Assembly (NCBI GenBank): GCA_023410445.1
Contig: JAEYPT010000001.1
Coordinates: 186,001 to 250,000, forward strand
Length of the DNA stretch: 64,000 bases
DNA from: Bacillota bacterium
Lineage (GTDB): Bacteria > Bacillota > Clostridia > Oscillospirales > Acutalibacteraceae
Direction: 5' to 3'
The notes under the pieces are model-generated. The model had not been told where the DNA came from. It made no database searches and was given only the letters and a program-made list of their open reading frames with translations. Made by a program: the position numbers and the translations under genes. Each line of letters starts with the position of its first letter. Positions within the stretch are counted from its first letter, which is position 1. This document shows positions 50,632 through 58,786 of the stretch, piece by piece.

Positions 50632-51420
50632 CTAAGTAAAGATTAGTTTTTCCACAGCAAAACCGATCACAGTTGAAAAAACAATTTTCACCAGGCCAGG
50701 CCGCTTCGCCGAAAAGCAGACGGCGCCTTTTCTCAGCCAGCCGCGCTCTTCCCAGTACTGATGGTCTTTTGTCTGCGGAGCCGATTTTCGAACGTTAGCC
50801 TGCTGAATGTGAAAGGCGATCAACGAAGAAAGAGAAGGGCTTTGCTCTGGCTGCCTGAGCATCGCGTTCAGCAGCTTTGAGGCAATCCGGTCCAGCCGGG
50901 CTTGAAAGGAAACCGGTATCTGCTCCGGTTCCATTCGTGCGCCCATGCGGAATTTGTCCCTCACCACGATTCGAAACCCCCATGCTCCTAGAGCATTCGT
51001 CAGCGTGCCGGCTGCGTGGCCGCTGGAGCCGCTTCCCGAAGTGGTGAGCACAACGGCGCATTTTCCGCAGAAAGCAGGCCGGTGGCAGTTAAAAGCCATC
51101 CGGTCGATCCATGTTTTCATGATTCCGTTTACATCTTCCACGTAGACCGGGCTGGCGGCGACAACGGCGTCCGCAGATTCCAGCTTTTTCTGGATGGAAA
51201 GAACGCTGTCCTTCCCGGGGCAGAATTCCTCTCCGTGATCGAAGCATAGGCGGCATCCTCGGCAGGGCTGTATTACTTCCCGGCCCAGAGACAGACGATC
51301 GATTTCCAGGTTGAGCCGTCGCGTCTCGGACTCCTTCAACAATGTGTTTTGCAGAAGGTCCAGAATCTGTTCCGTATTTCCGCCCGACCGGAAGCTGCTG
51401 CCAATCATCACGATTTTCAT
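50632..51420 (-). CDS. Flavodoxin-like NAD(P)H-dependent FMN reductase
   Basis: 262 residues. The N-terminal flavodoxin-like fold has MIGSSFRSGGNTEQIL (phosphate loop), a Cys-rich strand (CRGCRLCFDHGEEFC, about residues 53-67) as in iron-sulfur flavoproteins, and ASPVYVEDVNGIMKTWIDRM. The C-terminal 80 residues are not typical of short NADPH-FMN reductases and may be a helical cap. Electron-transfer partner unknown. Confidence 0.8.
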   Translation of the reverse strand: MKIVMIGSSFRSGGNTEQILDLLQNTLLKESETRRLNLEIDRLSLGREVIQPCRGCRLCFDHGEEFCPGKDSVLSIQKKLESADAVVAASPVYVEDVNGIMKTWIDRMAFNCHRPAFCGKCAVVLTTSGSGSSGHAAGTLTNALGAWGFRIVVRDKFRMGARMEPEQIPVSFQARLDRIASKLLNAMLRQPEQSPSLSSLIAFHIQQANVRKSAPQTKDHQYWEERGWLRKGAVCFSAKRPGLVKIVFSTVIGFAVEKLIFT

Positions 51421-51465
51421 ACTGCCATCTCCTGCACTGCGGCTGAAAAAGTTCTCAGGCCGTCT

Positions 51466-51738
51466 TTAATCGCGGATTTCGAAGGAGCGTTCTGACGGCT
51501 CAATCGGAATCTCTTTGGAATCGATGCGGTCGATGCCGATGTACCGCCCCTGTTCGAGCTTTTCCAGCAGGGAATCAATGCCGTTCCGGTCTCCCTGAAC
51601 CTCCATGGTTACGCTTCCGTCGTAGTCGTTCCGCACCCATCCGGTCAGGCCAAACAGATTGGCCGTGTGGTAAGCGCGGTAACGGAACCCAACGCCCTGT
51701 ACGAAGCCTGTGAAATTGTATCGCATACGAGTTTCCAT
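51466..51738 (-). CDS. acyP: Acylphosphatase
   Basis: 90 residues from ATG 51738 (AAGGGTG upstream). The signature GFVQGVGFRYRAYHTAN holds the catalytic Arg, and GWVRNDYDGSVTMEVQG the catalytic Asn. It hydrolyses acyl phosphates such as carbamoyl phosphate or acetyl phosphate. Just downstream of a DUF4186 gene; probably one transcript. Confidence 0.92.
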   Translation of the reverse strand: METRMRYNFTGFVQGVGFRYRAYHTANLFGLTGWVRNDYDGSVTMEVQGDRNGIDSLLEKLEQGRYIGIDRIDSKEIPIEPSERSFEIRD

Positions 51739-51761
51739 AAACAACACCCTTGTTTTTTCTG

Positions 51762-52121
51762 TTATTTTTCCCGCATCTGGCCCTCGATCCACGCCATCAG
51801 CAGGTTCACGATCTTTTCCTGCTGACGTTCGGTGAGAGCAGTATCTTTCGGTACTCGGTACCACTTGAAAAGGCAGCCGCGGCAGCAGCAGGCACAGGCG
51901 TGCTGGGCACGAAATACCGGATGGCCGCGCATCGGCGTCTGCTTTCCGTCATTTGGAATCACGGAGGGCGCCAAACGCTGCCGGACAAACTCCTGTGCGT
52001 GGCGGCGGATGGTATCCATGCCCTTTTCCCGGACGTAGGCCTTGTCCGCTTCCGTCAGGGCGAAACGGGCCCGAAACGTTGAGAACTTCAGGCGGCTGAG
52101 CGCCTCGTCGATGGTCTGCAT
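51762..52121 (-). CDS. DUF4186 family protein
   Basis: 119 residues from ATG 52121 with GGAGG upstream. The family pattern FRARFALTEADKAYVREKG, IPNDGKQTPMRGHPVFRAQHACACCCRGCL and the C-terminal LLMAWIEGQM is clear. The five Cys and His in QHACACCCRGC suggest a metal site. The function is unknown. Confidence 0.85.
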   Translation of the reverse strand: MQTIDEALSRLKFSTFRARFALTEADKAYVREKGMDTIRRHAQEFVRQRLAPSVIPNDGKQTPMRGHPVFRAQHACACCCRGCLFKWYRVPKDTALTERQQEKIVNLLMAWIEGQMREK

Positions 52122-52286
52122 GAAAATTGCCTCCGATTCTCTGATGAATCTATTCTGGCATATTCTGTCCGTTGAGTCAACAGCGGAGTGTCGCGGAATG
52201 CGCAAACCAGGATATGCAAAAAGCCCCATGGAAACTGAATTCACCAGTGTTCCGTGGGGCTTCTCCATTCTGTTTTCAGGCGCTGT

Positions 52287-52748
52287 TTACTCGCAGACGT
52301 ACCCGGGCAGCCAGATTTCTGTTTCGCGCCTTACCGCTTCTTCACTGTCGGAAGCGTGAATCAGGTTTGCTACCACCCGGTGCTCGGCGTTTGCCTTTTC
52401 GTAGCTGTCGCCGGCACCGAGATCACCGCGGATGGTCCCGGCTTCCGCTTTGGCAGGTTCCGTAGCACCGACAATGCTGCGTACGTCCTGAATCACGTCG
52501 TCGGTTCCGGTGAGAACAATTGGAATGACCGATTTTCCCTCGAACATGGCCTTCATTTTCTGTTCGAATTCCGGTCCGAATTTTTCAATGTGCTCCGCGT
52601 AATGAGCCGTTATTTTTTCAGCCGTTGCAGTCTGTAGGTCAAAAAGCTTTGGAAAGATGCCGCGGTCCGAGAAATAGGATATAATTTCCCGCACCAGCTT
52701 CCGTTCCAAGGCATCAGGTTTCAGCATGACAAAAGTCGTTTTCGACAT
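52287..52748 (-). CDS. ndk: Nucleoside diphosphate kinase
   Basis: 153 residues. KTTFVMLKPDALER at the start, LTGTDDVIQDVRSIVGATEPAKAEAGTIRGDLG and the phospho-His in NAEHRVVANLIHASDS region are conserved (His in NLIHASDS). Slightly longer than the standard 135-140 residues due to an insert around residues 85-100. GGGAGG precedes the start. The 52749-53054 region upstream has no gene; it holds the promoter of the next, divergent gene. Confidence 0.94.
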   Translation of the reverse strand: MSKTTFVMLKPDALERKLVREIISYFSDRGIFPKLFDLQTATAEKITAHYAEHIEKFGPEFEQKMKAMFEGKSVIPIVLTGTDDVIQDVRSIVGATEPAKAEAGTIRGDLGAGDSYEKANAEHRVVANLIHASDSEEAVRRETEIWLPGYVCE

Positions 52749-53001
52749 AAATTACCTCCCTGAGTTGGTTTTGTTTCCGTTTCCGTCTGCGGCCCAGATT
52801 ACCACATTCGAACCGGAACTGACGAGCGCCTCTCATGCGTTGTAAAAACGGAAAAATTATAAAAATGGGCCAAATACTTCCTACTTCTTCCAGTTCTAAT
52901 TATACTGAAAAACACCGCAAAGTATTTTCTTCATTCAAATTGTACCCGAAATTGCGAAAATTGCCGACCAACCGCTCTTATCGATCGAAAAATTGTTGAC
53001 T

Positions 53002-53029
53002 TTGTCAGCAAAATTAGATAGAGTATAAA
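53002..53029 (+). promoter_or_regulatory. Putative promoter of the MarR-GNAT gene
   Basis: TTGTCA at 53002-53007, a 16-base spacer and TATAAA at 53024-53029. A second TTGACT at 52996 overlaps it. Start codon 26 bases after. Confidence 0.5.
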
Positions 53030-53054
53030 TTAGGAAAAGGGAAGGGGCGATTTC

Positions 53055-53966
53055 ATGAACTCCGTTACGCCAACCGTAAAGATACGCAAATTCAACCGCT
53101 TCTATACAAACCTGTTGGGACTTCTGGACCAGCGTCTGTTAAACACGGAATTTTCCATTACCGAAGCACGCGTTCTGTATGAACTCGGTGAATCGCCCTG
53201 TTCGGCGAAGGAATTAATTCAGAAATTGAAAATTGATTCCGGCTATCTGAGCAGAATTTTGAAACAGTTTGAGAAAAAAGGCTTTGTGAGACGAATCCAG
53301 TCCCGGGAGGACGGACGGGTCTATTCCATTTTTCTCACATTGATCGGAAAAGAAAAGCTGTCGAAGCTGAATACCCTGTCGGACGGGCAGACGGAAAAAC
53401 TGCTCCGCGACCTATCCACACAGGAGCAGGAAGAACTGGCGTTTGCGATGGACCGCATACAATGTTCTCTTTCCGGAGAACGTCGGGAGGTTCAAATCCG
53501 CCATGATCTCAGGCCCGGCGATGCGGGCAAGCTGATTCATATGCACGGATGGATTTATGCTCAGGAATGCGGGTACAATCATGTGTTTGAGGCCTACGTG
53601 TGCAAAACGTTTTTTGACTTTCTGAAAGAATATGATCCCACGAAGGACCGTGTCTGGATTGCCGAAGCGGATGGGGAAACGGTGGGAGCGATCGCGATTG
53701 TGGGGCATCCGGCGCACGTTGCACAGCTGCGCTGGTTTATTCTTCACCCGGATTTCCGCGGCCGCGGACTTGGAAAGCAAATGCTTAATGAAGCACTCGG
53801 CTTCGCAAAATTAGCCGGTTATCAGAGCGTTTATTTGGAAACAACCGACGATCAGGAAACGGCGGTTGCGATGTACCGGAAAGCGGGCTTCCGCCTGACA
53901 AAGGAAACGGAGAACGCCGCATGGGGAGTCCGACATAAGGAACAGACTTATGTGATGGACTTGTGA
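53055..53966 (+). CDS. MarR-type HTH / GNAT acetyltransferase fusion
   Basis: 303 residues. N-terminal MarR winged helix (about 1-140; CSAKELIQKLKIDSGYLSRILKQFEKKGFVRR, with wing SREDGRVYSIFLT) fused to a GNAT domain (about 145-303) with acetyl-CoA loop HPDFRGRGLGKQML and YLETTDDQETAVAMYRKAGF. Such fusions are widespread; the acetylated substrate is unknown, and the HTH may control its own promoter. Confidence 0.9.
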   Translation: MNSVTPTVKIRKFNRFYTNLLGLLDQRLLNTEFSITEARVLYELGESPCSAKELIQKLKIDSGYLSRILKQFEKKGFVRRIQSREDGRVYSIFLTLIGKEKLSKLNTLSDGQTEKLLRDLSTQEQEELAFAMDRIQCSLSGERREVQIRHDLRPGDAGKLIHMHGWIYAQECGYNHVFEAYVCKTFFDFLKEYDPTKDRVWIAEADGETVGAIAIVGHPAHVAQLRWFILHPDFRGRGLGKQMLNEALGFAKLAGYQSVYLETTDDQETAVAMYRKAGFRLTKETENAAWGVRHKEQTYVMDL

Positions 53967-54082
53967 GCTCGGCTGTGTGGCTTGCCGGTCATTGAATTTT
54001 ATATATAATATATTAGAAAGAACGTTCCCCACGGATGGCCCAAAATTCGGCATCCGTTTTGCGGAATGTTGGGAGGTTCCCT

Positions 54083-54565
54083 GTGAATATCAGAACGGCA
54101 GTATTATCCGACCTGTCTGCAATTGCCGCCGTGGAGGCGGAATGCTTTCCGCCCGCGGAGGCGGCGACGGAGAAGGATCTGCAAGCCCGGCTCAGTATTT
54201 ACCCCGGCCATTTCTGGCTTCTGGAAGAGAACGGTAAACTGGTGGGATTCATCGACGGGATGGTTACGGACGAGCCGACAATCCGGGACGAAATGTTCGA
54301 AGATGCCGGATTGCACAATGAGAACGGCGCCTGGCAGGCGATCTTCGGCGTGAATACGGTTCCGGCTTACCGCAAGCGGGGCTGCGCCGCACGGATTATG
54401 GAGCGGGTCATCGCCGACGCGAAAGCACAGGGCCGCAGAGGATGCATCCTTACCTGCAAGGAGAAGCTGCTCCATTACTATGAAAAATTCGGTTATCGGA
54501 ACGAGGGAATCTCAAAATCCGTCCACGGCGGGGTTGTCTGGTACGATATGCGCCTGACGTTCTGA
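54083..54565 (+). CDS. GNAT family N-acetyltransferase
   Basis: 160 residues from GTG 54083 with GGGAGG upstream. IRTAVLSDLSAIAAVEAECFPPAEAA, FGVNTVPAYRKRGCAARIM (CoA loop) and CILTCKEKLLHYYEKFGY are the GNAT motifs; the order and sequence resemble the arylalkylamine/RimI-like group. Substrate unknown. It follows the MarR-GNAT gene by 116 bases. Confidence 0.87.
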   Translation: MNIRTAVLSDLSAIAAVEAECFPPAEAATEKDLQARLSIYPGHFWLLEENGKLVGFIDGMVTDEPTIRDEMFEDAGLHNENGAWQAIFGVNTVPAYRKRGCAARIMERVIADAKAQGRRGCILTCKEKLLHYYEKFGYRNEGISKSVHGGVVWYDMRLTF

Positions 54566-54598
54566 CTTAGCGTATTCCGGCCGAGCGGGGAAGGTTCC

Positions 54599-55459
54599 CT
54601 ATGCCGAGATCGTATGCTCGCAGGAGCTGAGGAACTTCGGAAGGGCGGCCGCGTCGCCGTATCCCTTCCGGTACATTTGCTCCATGCTTTTCCGGTTTTT
54701 CGTCAGGGTACTCATGCCGCAGCAGTCGTCCGGTGCGATAATCAGCACTTTCCCTTCTTGCTCCAGCTTTTCCGCTAGTGCTACCCCGTCGTTGTACTTT
54801 TTGTAGCGGAGCAGAAGCTGGTCGGCGGCAGCCGGATATTTGCGCCGCAGCAGCCTTGCAAGCGGAATGTCCCTTTTCTGTTCCCGGAGGAGGTTCCGTG
54901 GCTTTGTGAGAATCACGGCTACCTTGCTGCAGCCGTCCTCAAAAGCTGTTTGAAGCGGGATCGGGTCCGCCATCCCCCCGTCGTAGCAGGGAATGCCGTT
55001 CGCCCAATAAGGCCGGTTGACCACGGGAAGGTTGGAGGAGGCTTTCAAAATATGGTAGTCGTCCTGCGCCATATCCCGCTTGTCGAAGTAGACGGTTTCT
55101 CCCGTCTGGGCATTCAGCGCGACGACCTTCATGATGCTGTCCGATTTTTCAAACGCCTGATAGTCCAGCGGGTTTTCGCCGTTTTGGTTGGAGAGTCCAC
55201 CGTAAACGTAGTCCAGGTCGAGGTACGACCCAGTGCGGACCAGGTTGCCGAGGCTCATGTACTGCTTGCGGAACGCATATTCCATGTAGAACCGGTAATT
55301 CCGGCCCCTTTGCTTCGCAAGGTAGGAAGCGATGTTGGCGCTTCCGGCTGAGATGCCGATGCAGTAGCTAAAGCGGATTCCGTGGTCCAGACAATAATCG
55401 AAAACGCCGGCTCCGTAAATTCCCCGGAGCCCGCCGCCTACGTCGATGATTCCGTCCAT
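54599..55459 (-). CDS. Patatin-like phospholipase
   Basis: 286 residues from ATG 55459 (CGGAG nine bases upstream); the longer frame lacks a ribosome site. DVGGGLRGIYGAGVFDYCL (oxyanion Gly-rich loop), the nucleophile elbow GISAGSAN and the catalytic Asp in DGGMADPIP form the Ser-Asp dyad. The group resembles E. coli YjjU. No signal peptide, so cytoplasmic or membrane-associated. Confidence 0.9.
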   Translation of the reverse strand: MDGIIDVGGGLRGIYGAGVFDYCLDHGIRFSYCIGISAGSANIASYLAKQRGRNYRFYMEYAFRKQYMSLGNLVRTGSYLDLDYVYGGLSNQNGENPLDYQAFEKSDSIMKVVALNAQTGETVYFDKRDMAQDDYHILKASSNLPVVNRPYWANGIPCYDGGMADPIPLQTAFEDGCSKVAVILTKPRNLLREQKRDIPLARLLRRKYPAAADQLLLRYKKYNDGVALAEKLEQEGKVLIIAPDDCCGMSTLTKNRKSMEQMYRKGYGDAAALPKFLSSCEHTISA

Positions 55460-55556
55460 CAAGTTCATCTCCGTTTTCCAGATGAGATAATTCTTTCTAT
55501 AGTATAACACAGACGTGGGGAATGCAAACATGTTTTGAATGGAAATGATGCGGCAT

Positions 55557-55586
55557 GGAAGCGCGGTAGCGTTTCCGGCCTTTTTT
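55557..55586 (+). terminator. Orphan terminator-like hairpin
   Basis: GGAAGCGC (55557-55564) pairs with GCGTTTCC (55569-55576), then GGCC and six T. It lies between the divergent patatin and lacI genes on the plus strand, where no plus-strand gene ends. Confidence 0.45.
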
Positions 55587-55671
55587 GTGCGTAAACGAAC
55601 TTCCGCAACCGGGTGAAACGGTTTATTTTAGAAATTCGGAACGGCCCTGAGTTTCAAGAATTTGATTCGAA

Positions 55672-55722
55672 TTGACAGGACCTGATTTCTGTGATATTTT
55701 TATAGATAAAATAAAACGTTTT
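55672..55722 (+). promoter_or_regulatory. lacI-type gene promoter and AACGTT operator
   Basis: TTGACA at 55672-55677, a 17-base spacer and TATTTT at 55695-55700 with TGA before it. The perfect palindrome AAAACGTTTT follows at 55713-55722, between the promoter and the start codon, a position suited to autoregulation. Confidence 0.65.
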
Positions 55723-55735
55723 ACAAGGAGGACTT

Positions 55736-56743
55736 ATGGCGGCGACCATTAAGGATATAGCCCGTGAAACAGGCCTCAGTATCGCTACGGTTTCCAAATA
55801 TATGAATGGCGCCACGCTGAAGGAGAAAAACCGCGTCGCTGTTGAACGGGCCATTAAAAAACTGAATTATACCGTCAATGAATACGCGCGGGGACTCAAG
55901 TCCAACAAAAGCCGCACGATCGGCGTTGTTATACCGGAACTCAGCAATCTTTTCGTGACTCAGATTGTTACGAAAATGGAGGAGCTTCTCCGCGGGCAGG
56001 GCTACAGTATCATCATCTGCGACTGTCATACCAACGAAAAGCTGGAATGCGAAGCGGTGCATTTTTTGTTGGGCAAAATGGTGGACGGGATCGTCAATAT
56101 GCCGGTCTGTCAGGACGGCCGCCATTTGCGGCCCGCTGTCGACAAAAAACTTCCGATTGTACTGATCGACCGGCCGATCAATTCTCTGACCGGGATAGCC
56201 GATTCCGTACTTATTGATAATACAGCCGCCTCAAAAACGGCAATTTCCTATCTGCTGCAGAACAAGCACCGGGAAATCGGAATTATTGTAGGCCCCGAGG
56301 ATGTGTTTACTTCCCAACAGCGGTTAAAGGGTTATTATGATGCTTTTTCCGCTTACGGGCTGCCGGTTAACGAAGCCAATATTCTGCACGGAGATTACAC
56401 GGTTCAGGGCGGTTACGAAAGCATGCGGCGGCTGCTTCTGCAAAGCCGCGTGACCTCGGTGTTTGTTACAAACTATGAAATGACTCTCGGGGCCATGATC
56501 GCGGTCAACGAGATGGGAATGAAAATTCCCGAAGAGATTTCCATCATTGGATTTGATAATATGGATCTTTCCCGTATTACGCATCCGCAGCTAACCATCG
56601 TTACGCAGCCGCTGGAACAGATCGGCGCCCAGACGGCAAAGCTCCTGTTGGAACATCTGACCGGCAGTATTCCGGCTTCCCCGGTTACGGTTTCTCTTTC
56701 CACCACACTGCAAGAGGGCGAATCCGTCCGCCGACTTTCCTGA
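55736..56743 (+). CDS. LacI-family transcriptional regulator
   Basis: 335 residues; AAGGAGG before the ATG. N-terminal HTH and hinge (TIKDIARETGLSIATVSKYMNG, NEYARGLKSNKSRTIGVVIP) and type 1 periplasmic-binding-protein sensor domain (DGIVNMPVCQ, IGFDNMDLSRITHPQLTIV). First gene of the sugar locus and its likely regulator, given AACGTT palindromes here and at the aldolase promoter. Confidence 0.94.
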   Translation: MAATIKDIARETGLSIATVSKYMNGATLKEKNRVAVERAIKKLNYTVNEYARGLKSNKSRTIGVVIPELSNLFVTQIVTKMEELLRGQGYSIIICDCHTNEKLECEAVHFLLGKMVDGIVNMPVCQDGRHLRPAVDKKLPIVLIDRPINSLTGIADSVLIDNTAASKTAISYLLQNKHREIGIIVGPEDVFTSQQRLKGYYDAFSAYGLPVNEANILHGDYTVQGGYESMRRLLLQSRVTSVFVTNYEMTLGAMIAVNEMGMKIPEEISIIGFDNMDLSRITHPQLTIVTQPLEQIGAQTAKLLLEHLTGSIPASPVTVSLSTTLQEGESVRRLS

Positions 56744-56781
56744 GAAACGAAACATAGAAGAAATTTAGGAGGCTTTTCAAA

Positions 56782-57660
56782 ATGCAGTCAGCTTTAACAT
56801 GCGGCAATGCCGCCGGTACGGTCTCCACGCTGGGCGGCGAACTGGTTTCTTACCGGGACGCGGAGGGCACCGAATATGTCTGGACGGGTGACGCCAGCTA
56901 CTGGACCGGCCACGCTCCGGTTTTGTTCCCCATTGTGGGCGCACTGAAGGGCGGTACGGTCAGCATCGGCGGCTCGGAGTTTCAAATGCCGAAGCACGGG
57001 ATTGCCCGCAAACGTGAGTTTGTCCTTGCGGAACAGACGGAGGATTCCGTCACGTTCGAATTGAAATCCAATGACCAGACGCGGCCCTTGTTTCCGCATG
57101 ATTTCTGCCTGCGTATTACGCAGAAAATCAGCAATCACGGTTTTTCCACAGAGTACGATGTTTTCTGCCCGGAGGGTGATTCCTTTGATTTCTGCATCGG
57201 CGGCCACGCCGGGTTCTGCTGCCCGCTCCATCCGGGAGAGGCTTTTTCTGATTATGTGTTGGAATTTGAACAGGAAGAGCGCCCGGACCCCTGCTATACC
57301 GATTCCGAAGGAGTTCTGCATCGCGGGCAGCGCAGGCAAGTTCCCATGCAGGGCAACGTTCTTCCGCTTGACTACGGGATGTTCGATGACGACGTACTGA
57401 TCTTCGACGAGATCCGGTCCCGCAGCGTCAAGCTGGTTCACCGAACGACCGGGAAGGGAATCCGGTTTGAGTTTAACGGATTCTCCAGCCTGGGAATCTG
57501 GACTCCGCCGGGCAAGCAGGCGCCGTTCCTTTGTCTGGAGCCGTGGCAGGGTCTTCCGGCATATTCCGATGAGGACGGAGCCTTCGAGCACAAACCCGGA
57601 TTGCTTCGCTGTGATTCCGGAGCGCATGTGCGCCGCGGGTATCAGGTGACAATTTTATAA
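56782..57660 (+). CDS. Aldose 1-epimerase family protein (LacX-like)
   Basis: 292 residues, galactose-mutarotase-like fold. STLGGELVSYRD, YVWTGDASYWTGHAPVLFPIVG, KHGIARKREFVL (His), GGHAGFCCPL (His) and CLEPWQGLP (catalytic Glu) are all seen. The CLEPWxG pattern fits the LacX/YeaD-like branch. It interconverts sugar anomers; in this locus it may prepare the open-chain-accessible aldose for the reductase (inference). Confidence 0.87.
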   Translation: MQSALTCGNAAGTVSTLGGELVSYRDAEGTEYVWTGDASYWTGHAPVLFPIVGALKGGTVSIGGSEFQMPKHGIARKREFVLAEQTEDSVTFELKSNDQTRPLFPHDFCLRITQKISNHGFSTEYDVFCPEGDSFDFCIGGHAGFCCPLHPGEAFSDYVLEFEQEERPDPCYTDSEGVLHRGQRRQVPMQGNVLPLDYGMFDDDVLIFDEIRSRSVKLVHRTTGKGIRFEFNGFSSLGIWTPPGKQAPFLCLEPWQGLPAYSDEDGAFEHKPGLLRCDSGAHVRRGYQVTIL

Positions 57661-57892
57661 ACGTTTCAGTTCTTTCGGCGCCGACGCAGACTGTGGGACA
57701 ACTCCCATGAATGCGAAAGCTCCGGAAGAATTTTTTTTACCCGCTTGACAAAGAACGGACCCGGTGTTATACTTCAAAAGTAGAACGTTTCATTTTTAAA
57801 AAGTCCATTCAGAATGCTTACATAAGATCGGATTTGCGGAATCTTGCTGCATTCATGGACTTTAATTTAAACGTTGAAAATTAAACGTTTAA
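57659..57892 (+). promoter_or_regulatory. Promoter, operators and leader of the aldolase operon
   Basis: TTGACA (57745-57750), 17-base spacer and TATACT (57768-57773) form a strong SigA promoter. AACGTT-core sites lie at 57659-57666 (AAACGTTT), 57783-57790 (GAACGTTT, at the expected start), 57869-57876 (AAACGTTG) and 57881-57892 (TTAAACGTTTAA, perfect palindrome). The leader can also fold: AAGTCCAT and GAATGC (57801-57817) pair with GCATTC and ATGGACTT (57849-57862). Confidence 0.7.
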
Positions 57893-57923
57893 CTTATTGC
57901 TGATTGGAAGAGGAGATGCCGCA

Positions 57924-58772
57924 ATGTCCTTGGTAACATCAAAGAAAATTTTGCTGAAAGCAAAGGAAAACGGTTATGCCGTGGGTGCTTTCAATGTGGA
58001 AAACATGGAGATGGCTCAGGCCATTATTGAGGCGGCGGAGGAACTGAATGCGCCCGTTATGCTTCAGACGACTCCTTCCACGGTGAAATATGCCGGGGTA
58101 GACCTGTACTATGCCAACGTGAAAGCGCTGGCGGAAAAAGCAGATGTGCCCGTCGTCCTTCATCTCGATCACGGCAACAGTTTTGAACTTTGTGCGCAGG
58201 CGCTTCGTGCGGGGTACACCAGCATCATGATCGACGGAAGCAAATTCCCGCTGGAAGAAAATATCGCGCTGACCCGTAAGGTCGTTGAAATGTGCGATCC
58301 TTCCGGAATCCCGGTGGAAGGGGAGATCGGGCGGGTCGGCGGAAAAGAGGACGATCTCGTATGTGAGGACGCGGGCTATACCATTCCGGAAGAGGCCATT
58401 CAGTTCGAACGGGAAACAGGTCTTTTTAGTATGGCGGTCGGCGTGGGCACCGCGCACGGCGTGTACAAAACAACGCCGGTTCTGAACACGGAGCTGATCG
58501 GAAAACTGAAAGGCATGCTCACCGTGCCGATGGTGCTTCACGGTGCCTCGGGGCTGTCAGATGAAGCAATTCGCGAATGTGTGCGGCAGGGAATCTGCAA
58601 GGTCAATTTTGCGACGGAACTGCGCATTGCGTACAGCGGCGGAGTGAAGGACGTACTAAAGGAGAAACCGGATACCTTCGATCCGAAGGCATACGGAAAG
58701 GTAGGCCGTGAGCGTGTGAAGGAACTGGTAAAGAACCGTATGCGCGTCTGCGGCTGCGACGGGAAGGCTTAA
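57924..58772 (+). CDS. Class II ketose-bisphosphate aldolase (tagatose-bisphosphate type)
   Basis: 282 residues from ATG 57924 (AGGAG upstream). Zn-dependent class II aldolase: VVLHLDHGNSFELC has the catalytic Asp and a Zn His, with further His in GTAHGVYK and LHGASGL; GEIGRVGG is the usual Glu loop. Its GYTSIMIDGSKFPLEENI resembles GatY/KbaY. Beside GatD- and LacC-like genes, cleavage of tagatose 1,6-bisphosphate to DHAP and glyceraldehyde 3-phosphate is likely; fructose 1,6-bisphosphate is the alternative. Confidence 0.88.
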   Translation: MSLVTSKKILLKAKENGYAVGAFNVENMEMAQAIIEAAEELNAPVMLQTTPSTVKYAGVDLYYANVKALAEKADVPVVLHLDHGNSFELCAQALRAGYTSIMIDGSKFPLEENIALTRKVVEMCDPSGIPVEGEIGRVGGKEDDLVCEDAGYTIPEEAIQFERETGLFSMAVGVGTAHGVYKTTPVLNTELIGKLKGMLTVPMVLHGASGLSDEAIRECVRQGICKVNFATELRIAYSGGVKDVLKEKPDTFDPKAYGKVGRERVKELVKNRMRVCGCDGKA

Positions 58773-58786
58773 AGTAAGGTGACGCC

